Assembly (NCBI GenBank): GCA_963514095.1
Contig: OY741267.1
Coordinates: forward strand, 7,098,048-7,162,047
Origin: Eutrigla gurnardus
Taxonomy: Eukaryota > Chordata > Actinopteri > Perciformes > Triglidae
Reading direction: 5' to 3'
Length of the DNA stretch: 64,000 bases
Of this stretch, positions 1 to 11,193 are shown in pieces; within the stretch, counting starts at the first letter, position 1, and each line of letters starts with the position of its first letter. The notes under the pieces were generated by a model, which saw nothing but the letters and a program-made list of their open reading frames with translations, was not told where the DNA came from and made no database searches. The translations under genes and the position numbers were made by a program.

Positions 1-234
1 TCAGGATTGGATGAAACCACTAGTTTTAAACAAGTATAATCGCTCGTGATTGGTTGGCAGATCTGGTCATTATAAATGTAAAGCCAACCCACGTTGGTAG
101 ATCTGTCACTATTGGTCAACCTGATGAGTCATTATAAATGTAAACCCCACCCCCGTTGGCAGATGTGTTACTATTGGTCACACTGGGTCTTTTAAACAAG
201 AATAATCACTAGTGATTGGTTAGCAGATCTATCA
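1..234. repeat. Imperfect tandem repeat block
   Basis: Sentences of the form TTGGTTGGCAGATCTG followed by CATTATAAATGTAAA recur about every 60 bases. A longer unit beginning TTTTAAACAAG recurs at roughly 24 and 190. No coding potential is seen. The block leads directly into an AT-dinucleotide tract. Confidence 0.7.
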
Positions 235-345
235 CTATATATATATATACATATATACATACATATATATATATATATACACACATATATATATATTTAT
301 ACATATATATACACATTTATTTTTATTTATTTATATATTTATAAA
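235..345. repeat. AT-rich microsatellite
   Basis: An almost pure run of TA and TACA dinucleotides, then TTTAT-rich sequence. Simple repeat; nothing else is seen in it. Confidence 0.9.
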
Positions 346-470
346 TATAAATATGAATGAATTTATTGAGGAAAGGAAAAATTGCCAGGAGGAAGTATTC
401 AAAGAAAGAGCTTTATTGACAACACAACACACAAATGAACTGGCGACATTCTGTCCGAATTTGGTCAATT

Positions 471-2026
471 TTACAGCCGCCTGCGGTGCGTGGCCCTGTA
501 CTTGGGAGTCTTCTCTAATCGCGACTGTAGAGTCGCACAGAGCTCGGTGAGCTCCTGGCTACGAGAGGATGGAGGTCGCACAATCCATCCAGACACCCCG
601 CCAACGACGCCGTCCTCCTCATCAGACATCATGTCTGTGGTGGCGCACTTCCAACGGTCCGCCTCATCGCCAGCAAGCACACTCCGTCTCGCTTCCAGCA
701 GCTGTAAAACAATCAATAAAGACAATCAGTACTGCGCGATGCACTGCGCATGGACACAACACATCTATTAATGCACCTGAAAATAGGTTTAGGTAGGTTT
801 GGTCACATTGACCAAAGACGGATCTAATAAGTCTTACCCTCTTTCTCCTGGAACGACTCCGAGCTGACCTCTTCACAGCTTCCGCCTGCGATGCGAGATC
901 AGGCTGTGTGTCTGAAGCTCCTGCGTACCGTTTCATAGTATGTCTTACAGGCAGCTGGAAAACAATTAAATGAGTGGTATGAATAAGAAAACTTAAGTCA
1001 CAGTAAAATTAAAACAAGGAAGAAGAAAACAGTAAAAGTTACTTACACACAATGGCGTCACTATCGGCGTCAGAAATCCGGACTTGCGGACAAAGCTCCG
1101 AGCAAGTAAGAGGTCACAGCTTCGTTATGAGGCGAGGTTCGTCTGTGAAAACAAAATGAACAGTTAAGATCGGTATCTACTGTTAACGCATCTATTTCCT
1201 TATACAGCAGAATGAAAGCATATTCTTTAAATCGTACCCTTGCTCCGGTTCGTAGCGCCTACAATTCGTCTCCGAGTTGTGAAGACGGCGTACTGCTTCC
1301 TGTAAAAGACCAACAACGTACACTTAACAAAGCAACTTAACGTTACACTGGTTGCTCTCTCTTGTTCTTTTACAAGGCTACTATGCTACTTTTAGCTTGG
1401 ACTATTAGCTTTTAAGCTACTTTTAGCTTGGGCTTGCTTTGCTAATTTTAGCTTAGCTAGCAGTCACCGAACATATTCTTACCGCAATCATCCTGAGAGT
1501 CTCCAGCAGTCCTGGGACATCCTGAGAGTCTCCAGCAGTCCTGGATATAAGAATTATAACATTTAAACCACATTTTCTTAAGTGAAGCCTCTCAGAGCAG
1601 CATTCCTGCTGCCGGTGAACGTGAACGTCTCCGCCTCGTTCCCCCCACTGAATGAGGCGCCCGGTGTCTGCATACGTCCCTTTAACGGACAACGGTGCAC
1701 GGCGTTATTAATCACCGTTAGTAAATATATAACCACGGTTTAACATAAGCACTATATTATTAGTTAACGTCGGTAAAAACGGCACATTTTCCGCTTCGCT
1801 TGCGCTCGCTAACCCCTAAATGGTAAATTAGCGTCAGTAGGCTAGCCGGCTGGCAGGACCTTCGATTCGTAGCGTTAACGTACAATGCCAACAACAATAA
1901 AGTAACGTTCATTATCAATACGATTTAAAAGTCAGCTGGAAACGTAAAAGTCATGTTACAGTATACTTACATGTGTACGCGGTTTGTGTCGGGCTCCTCG
2001 CCAGAATCACCGCAGTCGTCCGCCAT
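471..2026 (-). pseudogene. Broken five-exon spliced gene, possibly transposon-derived
   Basis: On the minus strand a coding start at 2026 opens an exon ending at 1971 before a GTAAGT donor. Exon-like blocks with proper AG and GT borders follow at 1299-1238, 1142-1047, 954-838 and 701-471, where a TAA closes the frame. Phases match across the first junctions. The last two blocks encode a basic stretch (RSRSRRKR) and an acidic patch (MMSDEEDG), ending in Arg-Arg-Leu. Two lesions break it: an in-frame TGA in the third block (near 1114) and a one-base frame shift in the fourth block, after a Tyr-Tyr-Glu-Thr-Val stretch. I do not recognise the family with confidence. It resembles multi-copy fish proteins of unknown function that often travel with DNA transposons. 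Splice borders are seen; linking the blocks into one gene is inference. Confidence 0.45.
1489..1546. repeat. 29-bp direct tandem duplication
   Basis: Two adjacent copies of a 29-base unit containing CCTGAGAGTCTCCAGCAGTC lie inside the presumed first intron of the broken spliced gene. Confidence 0.85.
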
Positions 2027-2229
2027 TATCCAAAACTTGTGAAGTCAGACGAGTCGCAATGCATTTTGGGAAGTTGAGTAGATTTAGCAAGGTCCGCTGT
2101 ACTCAGAAATTCTTGCCAATGCAGTATACATCCGGGCATTTCTCGCGTGCACAAATTCACATACTATTGTATGTGAACGCACTACGTACTCAAATTTACG
2201 TCACAATTAAGTACGAGTAGGACGTTAGT

Positions 2230-2583
2230 ATGGCATTTCGAACACAGCCGAGATCTATGATCTATGAACCCATCCTTGACCCTCTAGCAGAACTACGACC
2301 AGCCATTATAAAGCAGTTTATAGTTGTTAATGTTGTGTCAAAAGGTACTGCATTTAAACATGTTACTGCGCAAGTTTCCTGGCTTCATCCCCATCCGGAC
2401 AGACATTTTTATGGAAAGCCAATAGAAGTTTGGAGCTTGCAGGGAACAGACACGTCATACCCAGCATCATTTCTGCCTGTTGAGCGCATTGCTGGGAGAT
2501 GTGTGGTTAACACATCCACTGTGCATTTAAGCACAGAAAGGGTCACTGTAGTCATGCCACTATGCACAGTGGTTGAGCTCTAG
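2230..2583 (+). CDS. Unidentified 117-aa ORF
   Basis: An open frame from ATG 2230 to TAG 2581, with no obvious promoter. The protein ends in a pattern (PASFLPVERIAGRC then ERVTVVMPL) that resembles the C-terminal part of large transposon-encoded proteins of fish, but I cannot name a family. It starts beside sequence that looks like a DNA-transposon end (2040-2230), so it may be the last exon of a degraded element, and the ATG may not be the true start. Function unknown. Confidence 0.35.
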   Translation: MAFRTQPRSMIYEPILDPLAELRPAIIKQFIVVNVVSKGTAFKHVTAQVSWLHPHPDRHFYGKPIEVWSLQGTDTSYPASFLPVERIAGRCVVNTSTVHLSTERVTVVMPLCTVVEL

Positions 2584-3246
2584 GAGACTGTGATGTTGTT
2601 TGCATGAATGTACATTTTACCTTTGTGGCAAAGCCTGATTAAAAGTAATTGTTGAAGCAAATTGTTTTGTGTATCTTTGAATGAAGATGAAATTAAGTTA
2701 TATCTTTGAATGAAGATGAAATGAAGTTAACACCTTTCAGAAAAATGTCACCTGGGGGAAAACTCCCCCTGCTACCCTGATTTGCATTTGTATAGCTCAC
2801 AGCATTTTCATTTACATGTTAAAGCCTCCCCTAGGATTACGGGGAGGGGGGTCATGGGGGGACAACTGCCAAGCAAGGCCCACGTCAATTCCCGGCAATT
2901 TACGTCAGTTTTCGGTGTTTCCTGCAAATTGCCGTTTGCAGTCGTAAACCTGAACTTCCACGTCAATTTACAGGGCCGCTAACTGACGAAAATCCCACTT
3001 TTCATGCAGTGCTTGGGAGCGCTTTTCTGTTTCGGTGTTTGTTGTATCTGTTTCCTGCCTTTTCCCTTCCCTTCTCCCCTTCCCCTTCTCCCTTCCCGTC
3101 TCTCCCATTTTCCTGAAGTCAGGGGTCTCAGTTGTCAGAGCCGGTTACGTTGTCACTCTGTTTTAGGAGTATTCTCCTAGAATTCTAAGGCTTGGTTCAA
3201 CTGTTCACTCTCTGCGCCTGAGTCCTCCTTCTTAGCCCAGACCTGA
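2584..3246. other. No gene identified
   Basis: Contains a duplicated sentence around TATCTTTGAATGAAGATGAA (about 2669-2729) and a C/T-rich tract (3056-3110). No coding feature is seen. Confidence 0.6.
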
Positions 3247-3335
3247 CAGTCCTGCTCAATGTGTTAAGTGTCCTGAGGTGATTTCTGTTGTGATATGACA
3301 CTATAAATAAAAGTGAATTGAATTGAATTGAAATT
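3247..3335 (+). repeat. LINE 3' tail fragment with (GAATT)n end
   Basis: The phrase CCTGCTCAATGTGTTAAGTG and the bases after it recur at 52812 in the 3' end of the L2 element, and the fragment ends in repeated GAATT units. This is the usual end of a 5'-truncated fish LINE copy or a SINE borrowing its tail. Confidence 0.6.
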
Positions 3336-4259
3336 GGACAATATAGAAACAAGACAAGCACACATAATACATGATATGTATCACTGGAGAAGGAAAGGTT
3401 TTGTGACCTCACTGGCACCCGTTAAACATTTGAACCAACTATTCGACCTTTACCATGCATTATTAGAGCCACAACAAGGAGCCACAGTCAAGTGCAGAGT
3501 ACATCAAGTGATAAACCAAGAAGCCCACAGTAGAGGCCACTGTGTGAGCTCAAAGGTAACAGCTCTCATTTCTCAGCATTGGTGGCAACCCCACCTTAAA
3601 GACATCACTAAATATTGTGTGCAGTCATGTGAAATCTGTAATCAGTTTAATCTAAAGGTTTAATTAAAGGCAGGACTAGGACGTTTTCTAGTCCATTCCA
3701 TCCAGCGTCTCAGGGACTAGTAGAAAGGGTTAATCGTACTATCAAAGAAGGATTGGCTAAAGTCTGCACACACACAAAACTAACTTAGATCAAAGCTCTA
3801 GTGCTATTTAACCTGAGATCCACTCCAAATGTGACAATGAATGTCAGCCCACATGAGATTTTAACAAGGAAAATACCCTGTCTATTTACTAGACCTCTGT
3901 TATTACAGTATGAAGATCTGAGTGAGTATGTTAAACAACTGAATAACACTGTGATAAGCATCTCTCAACAGGTCACAGAAATACTCACCAAAGAACAGGA
4001 CCATGACACATCTCCTGTTGGAGTGGGGAGCTGGGTCCTGAGGAAAGTCAACAAGCTCAATTGGTCCTCCCCCAGGTGGAAGGGACCGTATGCACTGACT
4101 CGAGACCCTACAGAGAGGACATTGACTGAGGTTCGGACTGACTTAGGAACCTCACTGACTGACAATGACCACGACTCTAGAAATGAAACCCTACCAGAGA
4201 CTGGACACGCCTCAACTGACAAAACCCTCCAGAAAGACTCCATGGAGACCAGGTTGTAG
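3328..4259 (+). pseudogene. pol: Retroviral integrase remnant (ERV-B pol 3' end)
   Basis: The first open part (to 3663) carries the zinc-binding HHCC domain: two histidines, a Trp-Trp-Gln-Pro block, then Cys-Val-Gln-Ser-Cys-Glu-Ile-Cys. The catalytic core is mostly deleted and interrupted by stops between 3660 and 3800. From 3801 the C-terminal domain is readable (Gly-Ser-Trp-Val-Leu-Arg, then Pro-Arg-Trp-Lys-Gly-Pro). It cannot encode an active enzyme. Confidence 0.8.
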
Positions 4260-4273
4260 TCAGAAGTAGCTTC

Positions 4274-5855
4274 ATGGCAGTCCACCACCATCATGACTCG
4301 ATTCCTGCAAGTTTAAATGTAGCTCATTTAACTTATCAGAACTCCTTGATCTATTTAGATGCTATTGGATTCCCCAGAGGTGTCCCTGATCAATATAAAT
4401 TAGTAGATCAAGTCAACGCAGGGTTTGAGTCATCCCTGTTCTGCTGGGCCACTATAAACAAAAATGTGGACAGAATTAATTAAATTAATTTTAATATTCA
4501 AAGGCTTATGTGACTAGAGATGTAATTGCTGGACTACATGAACAATTGGCTGCTACTTCCCTGATGACTTACTAAAATAGAATGGCCCTTTATTTCCTCT
4601 TAGCTGAAAGAGGTGGTGTGTGAGATATGTTTTCCCAAAATTGTTGTTTGTTCATTCCTAACCAGAGATGGACAGAGTACTTAACCCCAGTACTTGAGTA
4701 AGAGTACAAATACTACTGGTCAAAATTTACTCCGTTACAAGTAAAAGTAGCTCAGTCGACATGGTACTCGAGTAAGAGTAAAAAAGTACTTGCTTTTAAA
4801 GGTACTTAAGTATCCAAAAGTACATGCTTTTAAATTGACTTTAAGTAAAAGTAAGAGTAAGAATACATTTCAAATAAAATGAATGGGATCACAGGACTAC
4901 AGCAGATGTTGCAGATGCAGATGTTTATTAACAGTCATTGAAATAGTAACCAAATGAACCTGCACCGTCCAACTAACTCTCTATCATTGGGAACTGGAAC
5001 CCCCTCAAAGACCAATGTTGTCCCCACACCACTGGTTGAGAATCACTGTTTTACAAAAAACGACATCTCTGCGTTCAATAACTCAATGTTGAGGTCACTT
5101 GTCTTTACAGGAAGGACAATATAGGAGCACAACAAACTCTGTCTCCCCATGTATCCTTATGGGGAGGGATTACGTATTTAACATAGATCCCAGTGGAGAG
5201 CGTGCACTGTGATAGGTTTCCTTCTTTGACAAACACAGCTTGTGTCCAAAAGTACTTAAAAAAAAGAAAGGGGAAAAAAAAGACCAGACCTGAAAGTAAC
5301 AAGTATTTTTCAGCCTTTCTGGAAATTAACTTGAGTTAAAGTTAAAGTATTTGTCTTGGAAATCTATTCAAGTAAGAGTAATAAGTACCAAAGAAATCTA
5401 ATAAAGTACAAATCCTCTGGATATGTACTTAAGTACAGTACTTAAGTAAATTTACTCCGTTACTGTCCACCACTGTTCCTAACAACACAGCCCCAGATGG
5501 CTCCATAACTCGAGCCCTCTCTGGCCTCAAAACTATGTCAGAATAGTTATCAGAACATTCAGGGATAGACAATCTGTTATCTGATTGGCTAAACAGAGCC
5601 TTTAGCAAGTGGAAAACATTAATTATGCCTGTGTTACTTTCACTAGTGAAAGTAATGTTGCTGCACACCATGTATCAGGCACCTCTGTCTAAAGTGTATT
5701 ACCACGGCCATTAATGATTCCCCACACCACCTCCTTATCAATTATCCCAGCATGCAGGTGAAACTGTCCCACTGATCTCCCTCTCTGAGCCCGGAGAGGA
5801 TGAGACTGAAGCTTACAAGGATGCTGATGATGAAGACCGCTGTTTGTACTCCTGA
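4274..5855 (+). pseudogene. env: Retroviral Env transmembrane-subunit remnant (ERV-B)
   Basis: A block with YLDAIGFPRGVPDQYK (from about 4345) matches the equivalent block in the provirus Env at 9918-11084. It runs on with stops through the Cys-rich region, is cut by a hAT element at 4663, resumes at 5484, and reaches a membrane-anchor-like hydrophobic part near 5620-5665. Several stop codons make it nonfunctional. Confidence 0.8.
4663..5475. mobile_element. Non-autonomous hAT element, family 2, copy 1
   Basis: The ends are CAGAGATGGACAG on the left and the complement of CAGTGGTGGACAG on the right. It is flanked by a perfect 8-bp target duplication TTCCTAAC (4655-4662 and 5476-5483), the hAT signature. 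The interior is rich in AAGTA and ACTT words and holds no transposase. A second copy lies at 35431-36170 in opposite orientation. Confidence 0.92.
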
Positions 5856-6302
5856 ATAGTCATAGATACACAGGTTTTGGTAAAGTTACCACATACCCAC
5901 ATATAGCATTACATACACATAGAGGCGTGAGACTCATAGTTTTCCTCTTATGATTATTGTGCTCATAGCAGACATGTTATCAGTAGAGTTATGGAAGGTT
6001 GTATTCTCCTGGGAAAGAGGTTCTGTTCCTGGTACCATGATGGCTACTCCTGATATGAATTGTTTAGCTTATGCTTTTAATATTATGATTGTTTTGTTTG
6101 ATCAACATTGCTCTGTTTAGTACTTCCATATGCATGTGCAATGAAGAACTGCTTGCTGCGAGTAACTGCAACGAAGAACAGCTTACACATACTGGCATAC
6201 ATATAGGATGCTCAACGCAATGAAGACATGCTTACATACCCACTATACGATTATGAGACCTTTATTTGTGTTGTTATAATAGAATTGTATCAAAAGGGGG
6301 AT
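5856..6302 (+). other. ERV-B 3' untranslated part with purine tract
   Basis: Noncoding sequence between the Env remnant and the LTR, ending in AAAAGGGGGA (about 6293-6302), which fits a retroviral polypurine tract. Nothing else is recognised. Confidence 0.5.
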
Positions 6303-6950
6303 ACAAACCTCCTACCTGGTTGTGTTGCAGCTCAGGACGGTTAGTCACTCACAGTTTGGGGACCTGTTGAGCTGCTGCTGCACAGAGTTGGGACACAATA
6401 CAGGAATAACATTCCCACCTGGATTTTTGAGTTTAGTGACATAATAAAATGATGGCAAAAGGGTGAATTGTTAGAATTGACTTTTACTTTGTCCACTTTA
6501 GACTTGTACTTTTTCACTGAACTCATATAAATCACTGGTTGTGCTCATTAGAACAGTGTGACAGTTAACCTGATAAGCAGGAACCCGGTGAATCTTCAAG
6601 CCCTCTTTGGCCTGTTTGTTAGGTTTGCTTTGATACACGGCTGAAGGACAACACCCATACATGTTTCATATTACATTTCCGTAAGTTCACGTCAGAGATA
6701 ACTGACCAGTGAGACTCGGTTGTGTGAAAGTCCAACCTCTGTACGGGGCAGACCCAGCCCAAGAAGATAAAATGTGACCAGCACCCAGAAACGGGGCTCG
6801 TCTGACTGAGATCCTGTGGGAGATCTGCTATTTTGAGCCCAGCGCTGCCATACTTTACCTGTGACCTGAATAAATATATCTGTAAACTGAAGAGTTCTCC
6901 GGTTTATCCTTGGACTTCCAACAAAAGAACTGGGGGTTAATAACCATCAC
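6303..6950 (+). repeat. Presumed 3' LTR of ERV-B
   Basis: Lies directly after the polypurine-like tract, contains an AATAAA at 6869-6874 and ends in ...ATCACA. The expected TG start appears mutated to TA, and with the 5' LTR missing the borders cannot be checked. Confidence 0.5.
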
Positions 6951-7000
6951 ACCAAGGTTTGATTATGCTGTTTTATTTTTGTAATACTCCATTTGTATTT

Positions 7001-7003
<3 letters not shown>

Positions 7004-7044
<41 letters not shown>
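7004..7044. repeat. (GAT)n microsatellite
   Basis: Pure GAT repeat. The same repeat, followed by the same sequence (CTGCAGCATC then CATTTCTGAAGC), lies upstream of V4 at 38297-38370, so it marks the left part of the V1/V4 duplication. Confidence 0.95.
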
Positions 7045-7045
<1 letters not shown>

Positions 7046-7075
7046 CTGCAGCATCACCATCATTTCTGAAGCTTC

Positions 7076-7277
7076 TGTTATGACTCAGTCAAGCTGCTGT
7101 GTGCTGTGTGTGTGCATGTGTGCCCTGTGTTTTTCCCTCCCTTTAATCTCCTATGCAAATAGGTGTGTACCATACCTGTGCCATGATTGGTGGAGTGGTT
7201 CCAGGCCCTGGCTCTTGATTGGCTGCACTCACAAACCACCTGATATATAAAGAGCCAAGATGGCAGACGTCAGCTGG
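7076..7277 (+). mobile_element. Solo LTR D, left part
   Basis: Starts TGTTATGACTC and continues at 19825-20301, ending GGTATAACA. The target duplication is CTTC (7072-7075 and 20302-20305). The empty site is intact in the V4 paralogue at about 38398-38404. This part carries an octamer ATGCAAAT (7153-7160), an ATTGG box and a TATATAAA box (7244-7251), as expected of an LTR promoter. It is split by the I-type LINE. Confidence 0.88.
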
Positions 7278-8925
7278 TTAACTTTCAACATCTGATCCAA
7301 TATAAGAAAGCACAAGCAATGGTAAGGAAAACAATAAGACAAGCAAAGAGGTCGTATTGGAGGGAGTTCTGTGGATCGATCGGGAGCACTACTAAGATAG
7401 GTGAAGTCTGGGGGATGTTGAAAAAAATGGGTGGAGATAGGAAGGACTGGAATTATCCAGTCCTGAGTTCTGGAAATGAGGTCGCTGTAACCAATAAAGA
7501 GAAGGCTGAGTTAATGGTTAAAACTTTTGTTGCGGTGCACAGCTCAAATAATTTAACGGAGGAGGGAAGAAATGGTAGGGAGAAAACTAGGAATGAAAAC
7601 AGGGAGGTGTTAAAAAGAAAGGATAGTAGGGGAAATGAGTTAGATGTCCCATTTACCATCGGAGAAATGAAAAGAGCAATAGCCAAAACAAGAAGGAGTG
7701 CACCAGGTAAAGATAGAATATGTTATACAATGATCAAACATATAAGTGAGGGGGGATTAATAAAAATATTAACACTATACAATAAAGTCTGGAGAGAGGG
7801 TAAAGTCCCACAAAGCTGGAAAGAGGCGATAATCATCCCAATCAGGAAGCCTGGGAAAGATCATTGCAAGCCAACAAACTACAGACCCATAGCTCTTACG
7901 TCACATATAGGAAAAATAATGGAGAGAATGATTAATGAGAGGCTCATGTATTATATTGAAAAGAGGGGACTGGTGACAAAGTATCAAAGTGGATTTAGAA
8001 GAGGTAGGAGCACAATGGATCCGATATTATGTTTAGAAGACGACATTAGGAAAGCACAGGTAAATAAAGAAACGGTGGCCGCAGTGTTCTTTGATGTCGA
8101 AAAAGCATACGACATGTTGTGGAGAGAAGGTTTGCTGATTAAGATGCATCACATGGGGATTGAGGGAAAGTTATTTAACTGGGTCATGGATTTTCTAAGG
8201 GAAAGGATCATCCAGGTTAAAATTGGGTCAGAAATCTCAGAAAGTTATATTGTAGAGAATGGTACGCCGCAGGGGAGTGTTATCAGTCCTACACTGTTTA
8301 CAATAATGATAAATGACATTTTCAACAACATACCAACAGGAATGGGAAGATCTCTGTTTGCAGATGATGGGACAGTATGGAAGAGGGGAGGCAACATAGA
8401 TCACATCGTCATGAAATTACAGCAAGGGATAGATGAAGTGGAAAAATGGGGAGCAGAATGGGGTTTCAAATTTTCAGTGGAAAAAAGTAAAGTAATGTTC
8501 TTTTCAAAAAAGAAAATCAGTGAAAATAAAAAGGTAAATTTATATGGAAGGAACTTAGAAAGAGTAAACAGCATGCGATTCTTGGGATTAAGCTTTGACT
8601 CTGGATTAACGTGGAGAGAGCATGTGAAGGGAATAGTTCAAAAAAGTAAGGGAGTATTGAATGTTATGAGGTGTTTGGCCGGGCTAGAATGGGGGGCGGA
8701 CTTTACGTCACTAAAACATATATACATTGCACTAATACGATCTAGAATAGAGTATGGTAGCGTGGGATATGGATCAGCAGCTAAATCAGTCCTCTTACAG
8801 CTAGATGTCATTCAAGCTCGAGCACTGAGAATTTGTTTAGGAGCAATGAAAACAGCACCAGTATGCTCCCTTCAGGTTGAAGCAGGAGAAATGCCATTAT
8901 GGCTCAGAAGAAAACAGCTTACAGC
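7278..8925 (+). mobile_element. I-type LINE, left part (5'-truncated)
   Basis: Inserted in LTR D with a 13-bp target duplication AGACGTCAGCTGG (7265-7277 and 19812-19824). It lacks the endonuclease region, so it is 5'-truncated. It is interrupted by the provirus 8926-18547 and resumes at 18552. Confidence 0.88.
7319..8925 (+). pseudogene. LINE reverse transcriptase (I-clade-like), interrupted
   Basis: A long open frame encoding an RT. Counting from the first ATG, there is an entry block near residue 125 (SAPGKDRICY), FDVEKAYD near 258-265, GTPQGSVISP near 315 and the catalytic FADD at 347-350, then the thumb region. The frame runs on into the LTR of the inserted provirus and stops there at 9071. 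With one CAGC copy discounted, it is in register with the downstream RNase H part beginning at 18553. Upstream endonuclease sequence is absent, so this ATG is only the first one available. Presence of an RNase H domain after the RT points to the I group rather than L2 or RTE. Confidence 0.85.
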
Positions 8926-9922
8926 TGTAGGAATTTTTGTTCACAAGTTAGTCGATCAGAAGGACCTCACAGAGTATATATTGCGTTGTTCAGATTCTGC
9001 AGGAGGATCATGGAGACAGCGGAGTCGTTGGTTCTTTAGTGCGCCATTGCTGCTGGCATTTATTGGCAGATGAACATCAGATGATACAGACGTCTGGAGA
9101 AATTCGCTGATCTAGCTAAGAGCTGCTGTGTGCAACACAGTGCTCAGTTACCAGAGGCGTGAAGTTCTGGTGTCTAAGCTTTCTGCTCCAGTATTTATAT
9201 TGTTACAAAACAGGCAGGGCTATGTGTCCTGCTTATGCATGCATATGTGTATTTTTTAATTGATGCCCCCTCCTCCGAGAGGTTCTTCTTCTTGTCGTTG
9301 AGATGGTGGACTCCGGGAAGTCCCGAGATTCGGGGCCTCCTGTTCCTCGCTGACCTCGTGCTCTTCACTTGCTAGCCTCTTCTTCCGGTCCTGCGAAAAC
9401 AACACTTATGCACGTCTACCATACATTGTGTCTTTGTCTCCTCTCCGTCTGGCTCTGACTGGTATCACTTAAACCTATAATTACTGAATGTATGTCTATG
9501 TGTAAGCTGCTGCAGTTTTTTATTCCTCTAATGCGGTTAAATGTGTTCATGAAGAGGGTATAAGTTCATGAACTTCCTCCATCCTGCTGCACTCAAACTC
9601 TACACTGAGTGTCTCGTGGCATCCCTTCACTGATGGTGACTTTCTATTACTCCGTCGCCATCTGAGAATGATAGGATAGATTAATATCACACATATTATA
9701 CTGAAACATACATGATTATGAAAAACATACATGATTATGAAAAACATACATGATTATGAAAAACATACGTGATTATGAAAAACATACATGATTATGAAAA
9801 ACATACGTGATTATGAAGAACATACATGATTATGAAGAACATACATGATTATGAGATATGCCACTTATGAAACGTACAATTTCCAGAGGTCATCATTCCT
9901 TTTAAACATTTTTATGTCTACA
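8926..9922 (-). repeat. ERV-A 3' LTR
   Basis: Reads TGTAGACATAAA ... AATTCCTACA on the minus strand. On that strand a TATAAA (9194-9199) and an AATAAA (9059-9064) are spaced as in a normal U3-R-U5 order. A 19-bp tandem repeat (ACATGATTATGAAAA words) lies in U3 at about 9709-9855, with a different copy number from the other LTR. Confidence 0.92.
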
Positions 9923-11193
9923 ATTCCCCCTGTTGATCACTCCTAAGAGTGATCAATCCTTTGGAGTGGCTTTCATATGCCGACTCTACTTCTCCTTCAA
10001 GTGGGTCCTCTGTGCCGGTGAAAGAACTGGCTCTAGTTGCCGGATCAGTCAATAAGGCTTCATATATGTGTGTCGTTGATTCCATATTTATAGAAGCCAT
10101 CATTTGGTACCTGGGCTCTTCTCTTTTAGTCATGGCAGTCTCTAGGATTCGTTCAGTAAGAGAGCGAAGGAATGGAATACAGCAACATCCACACAGGGTC
10201 AGCACGGTGAAAGAGATTATCAGAGCTGTTAGTGCTGCCATAATCAGGTTTTTCCACCTTCCAAACGCTTTTTCCAACCATGCTGACACGGGGTTCTCCA
10301 CTCCGGAATGAGATTTTAATTCCTCTGCCATCATTTGCAACTTTCTCAGTGACTTGGTTAGAGATCCGTCTGGGGCTGTGTTATTGGGTATCACGGTACA
10401 ACATTCGTCACCAAACATGGCACAAACACCTCCTTTCTCTGCCAGTAACATGTCCAATGCCACCCTATTTTGGAAAGCGACTAGGGACGTGGCACTAAGT
10501 TGCTGGTGTACGGCGGCTAGAGAGTCTCTGGTCAAATTTGTCAAGCGCTGGACTTGGTAGTGAACGTAGTTAAGTCTGTCCACGTTTTTGTTTACCGTGA
10601 TAAAGATGAACAGTGATTCAAATCCTGCTCCAACTTGATCTGCTAATTTGTATTCATTTGGCACTCCCCTTGGTACTCCAATTGCATCTATATATACTGG
10701 AGAACCCTTTTCCAAATCGATTTCGCGTTTGACACGATGATAACGGTGCAGAATGTCTACACTCCCGGGGAGACTAGTCATGTTGATAGGCATTACCTTC
10801 ATAGGGGTTAACAGACTTATCAGACCACATCGTCCTGTCCATCCTCTCGGGAGTCGATCCCTTATTATGGTGCCTCCGCACCACCACCAGATATCACTTC
10901 GCATGACTGTGAAGTTCATGTTTGTAACCACTACTTGATCGCATTGTGAGAGAGACACCTCACCCATAAACAACGAACAGCCCGAGCTGTTGCAGCGGTT
11001 GACGACGCCATTATGACTTTCAAAACAGGTGATATTTTCTGGCAGTTTCGCGACGAATGGAGGGGGGCGTTGTTGTTTTGTCATCTGAGGATAGATTTTA
11101 TCGTACTCAACCGCACATTTAACGCCTGAATCCTCGAACTGAGACTGGTTCGCAAAGTACCTGTATATACATGCTATGGTGCCGTTCTTTGTG
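9918..11193 (-). pseudogene. env: ERV-A Env, C-terminal SU part and TM subunit
   Basis: The open frame encodes the end of the surface subunit, a furin-type cleavage site (RVKR) before Glu-Ile-Asp-Leu, a fusion-peptide region, a heptad-rich ectodomain with a Cys-x6-Cys-Cys motif (CAMFGDECC), a hydrophobic anchor rich in Ala, Leu and Ile followed by Cys residues, and a cytoplasmic tail of about 90 residues. Function in the family is membrane fusion during entry. The frame is separated from the upstream SU frame by a one-base shift near 11194-11200, so no complete Env can be made. Confidence 0.85.
9923..9935 (-). promoter_or_regulatory. ERV-A polypurine tract
   Basis: On the minus strand AACAGGGGGAAT directly abuts the 3' LTR, the position and composition of the plus-strand DNA primer. 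Confidence 0.75.

Larger units (their letters stand above)
3336..6950 (+). mobile_element. Degenerate endogenous retrovirus remnant (ERV-B)
   Basis: A 5'-truncated provirus reading left to right: integrase pieces, Env transmembrane pieces, a purine tract and a presumed 3' LTR. A hAT element is nested in it at 4663-5475. It is full of stops and frame shifts. Its Env is clearly related to that of the larger provirus at 8926-18547, so the two belong to one fish retrovirus group, with this copy much older. Confidence 0.8.

Noticed and set aside
6993..7250. ORF starting with a poly-aspartate run
   Set aside because: The run is the (GAT)n microsatellite and the rest is LTR D promoter sequence.
9709..9855. 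CRISPR-like array of regular repeats
   Set aside because: Units are contiguous 19-bp tandem repeats with no spacers, inside a retroviral LTR.
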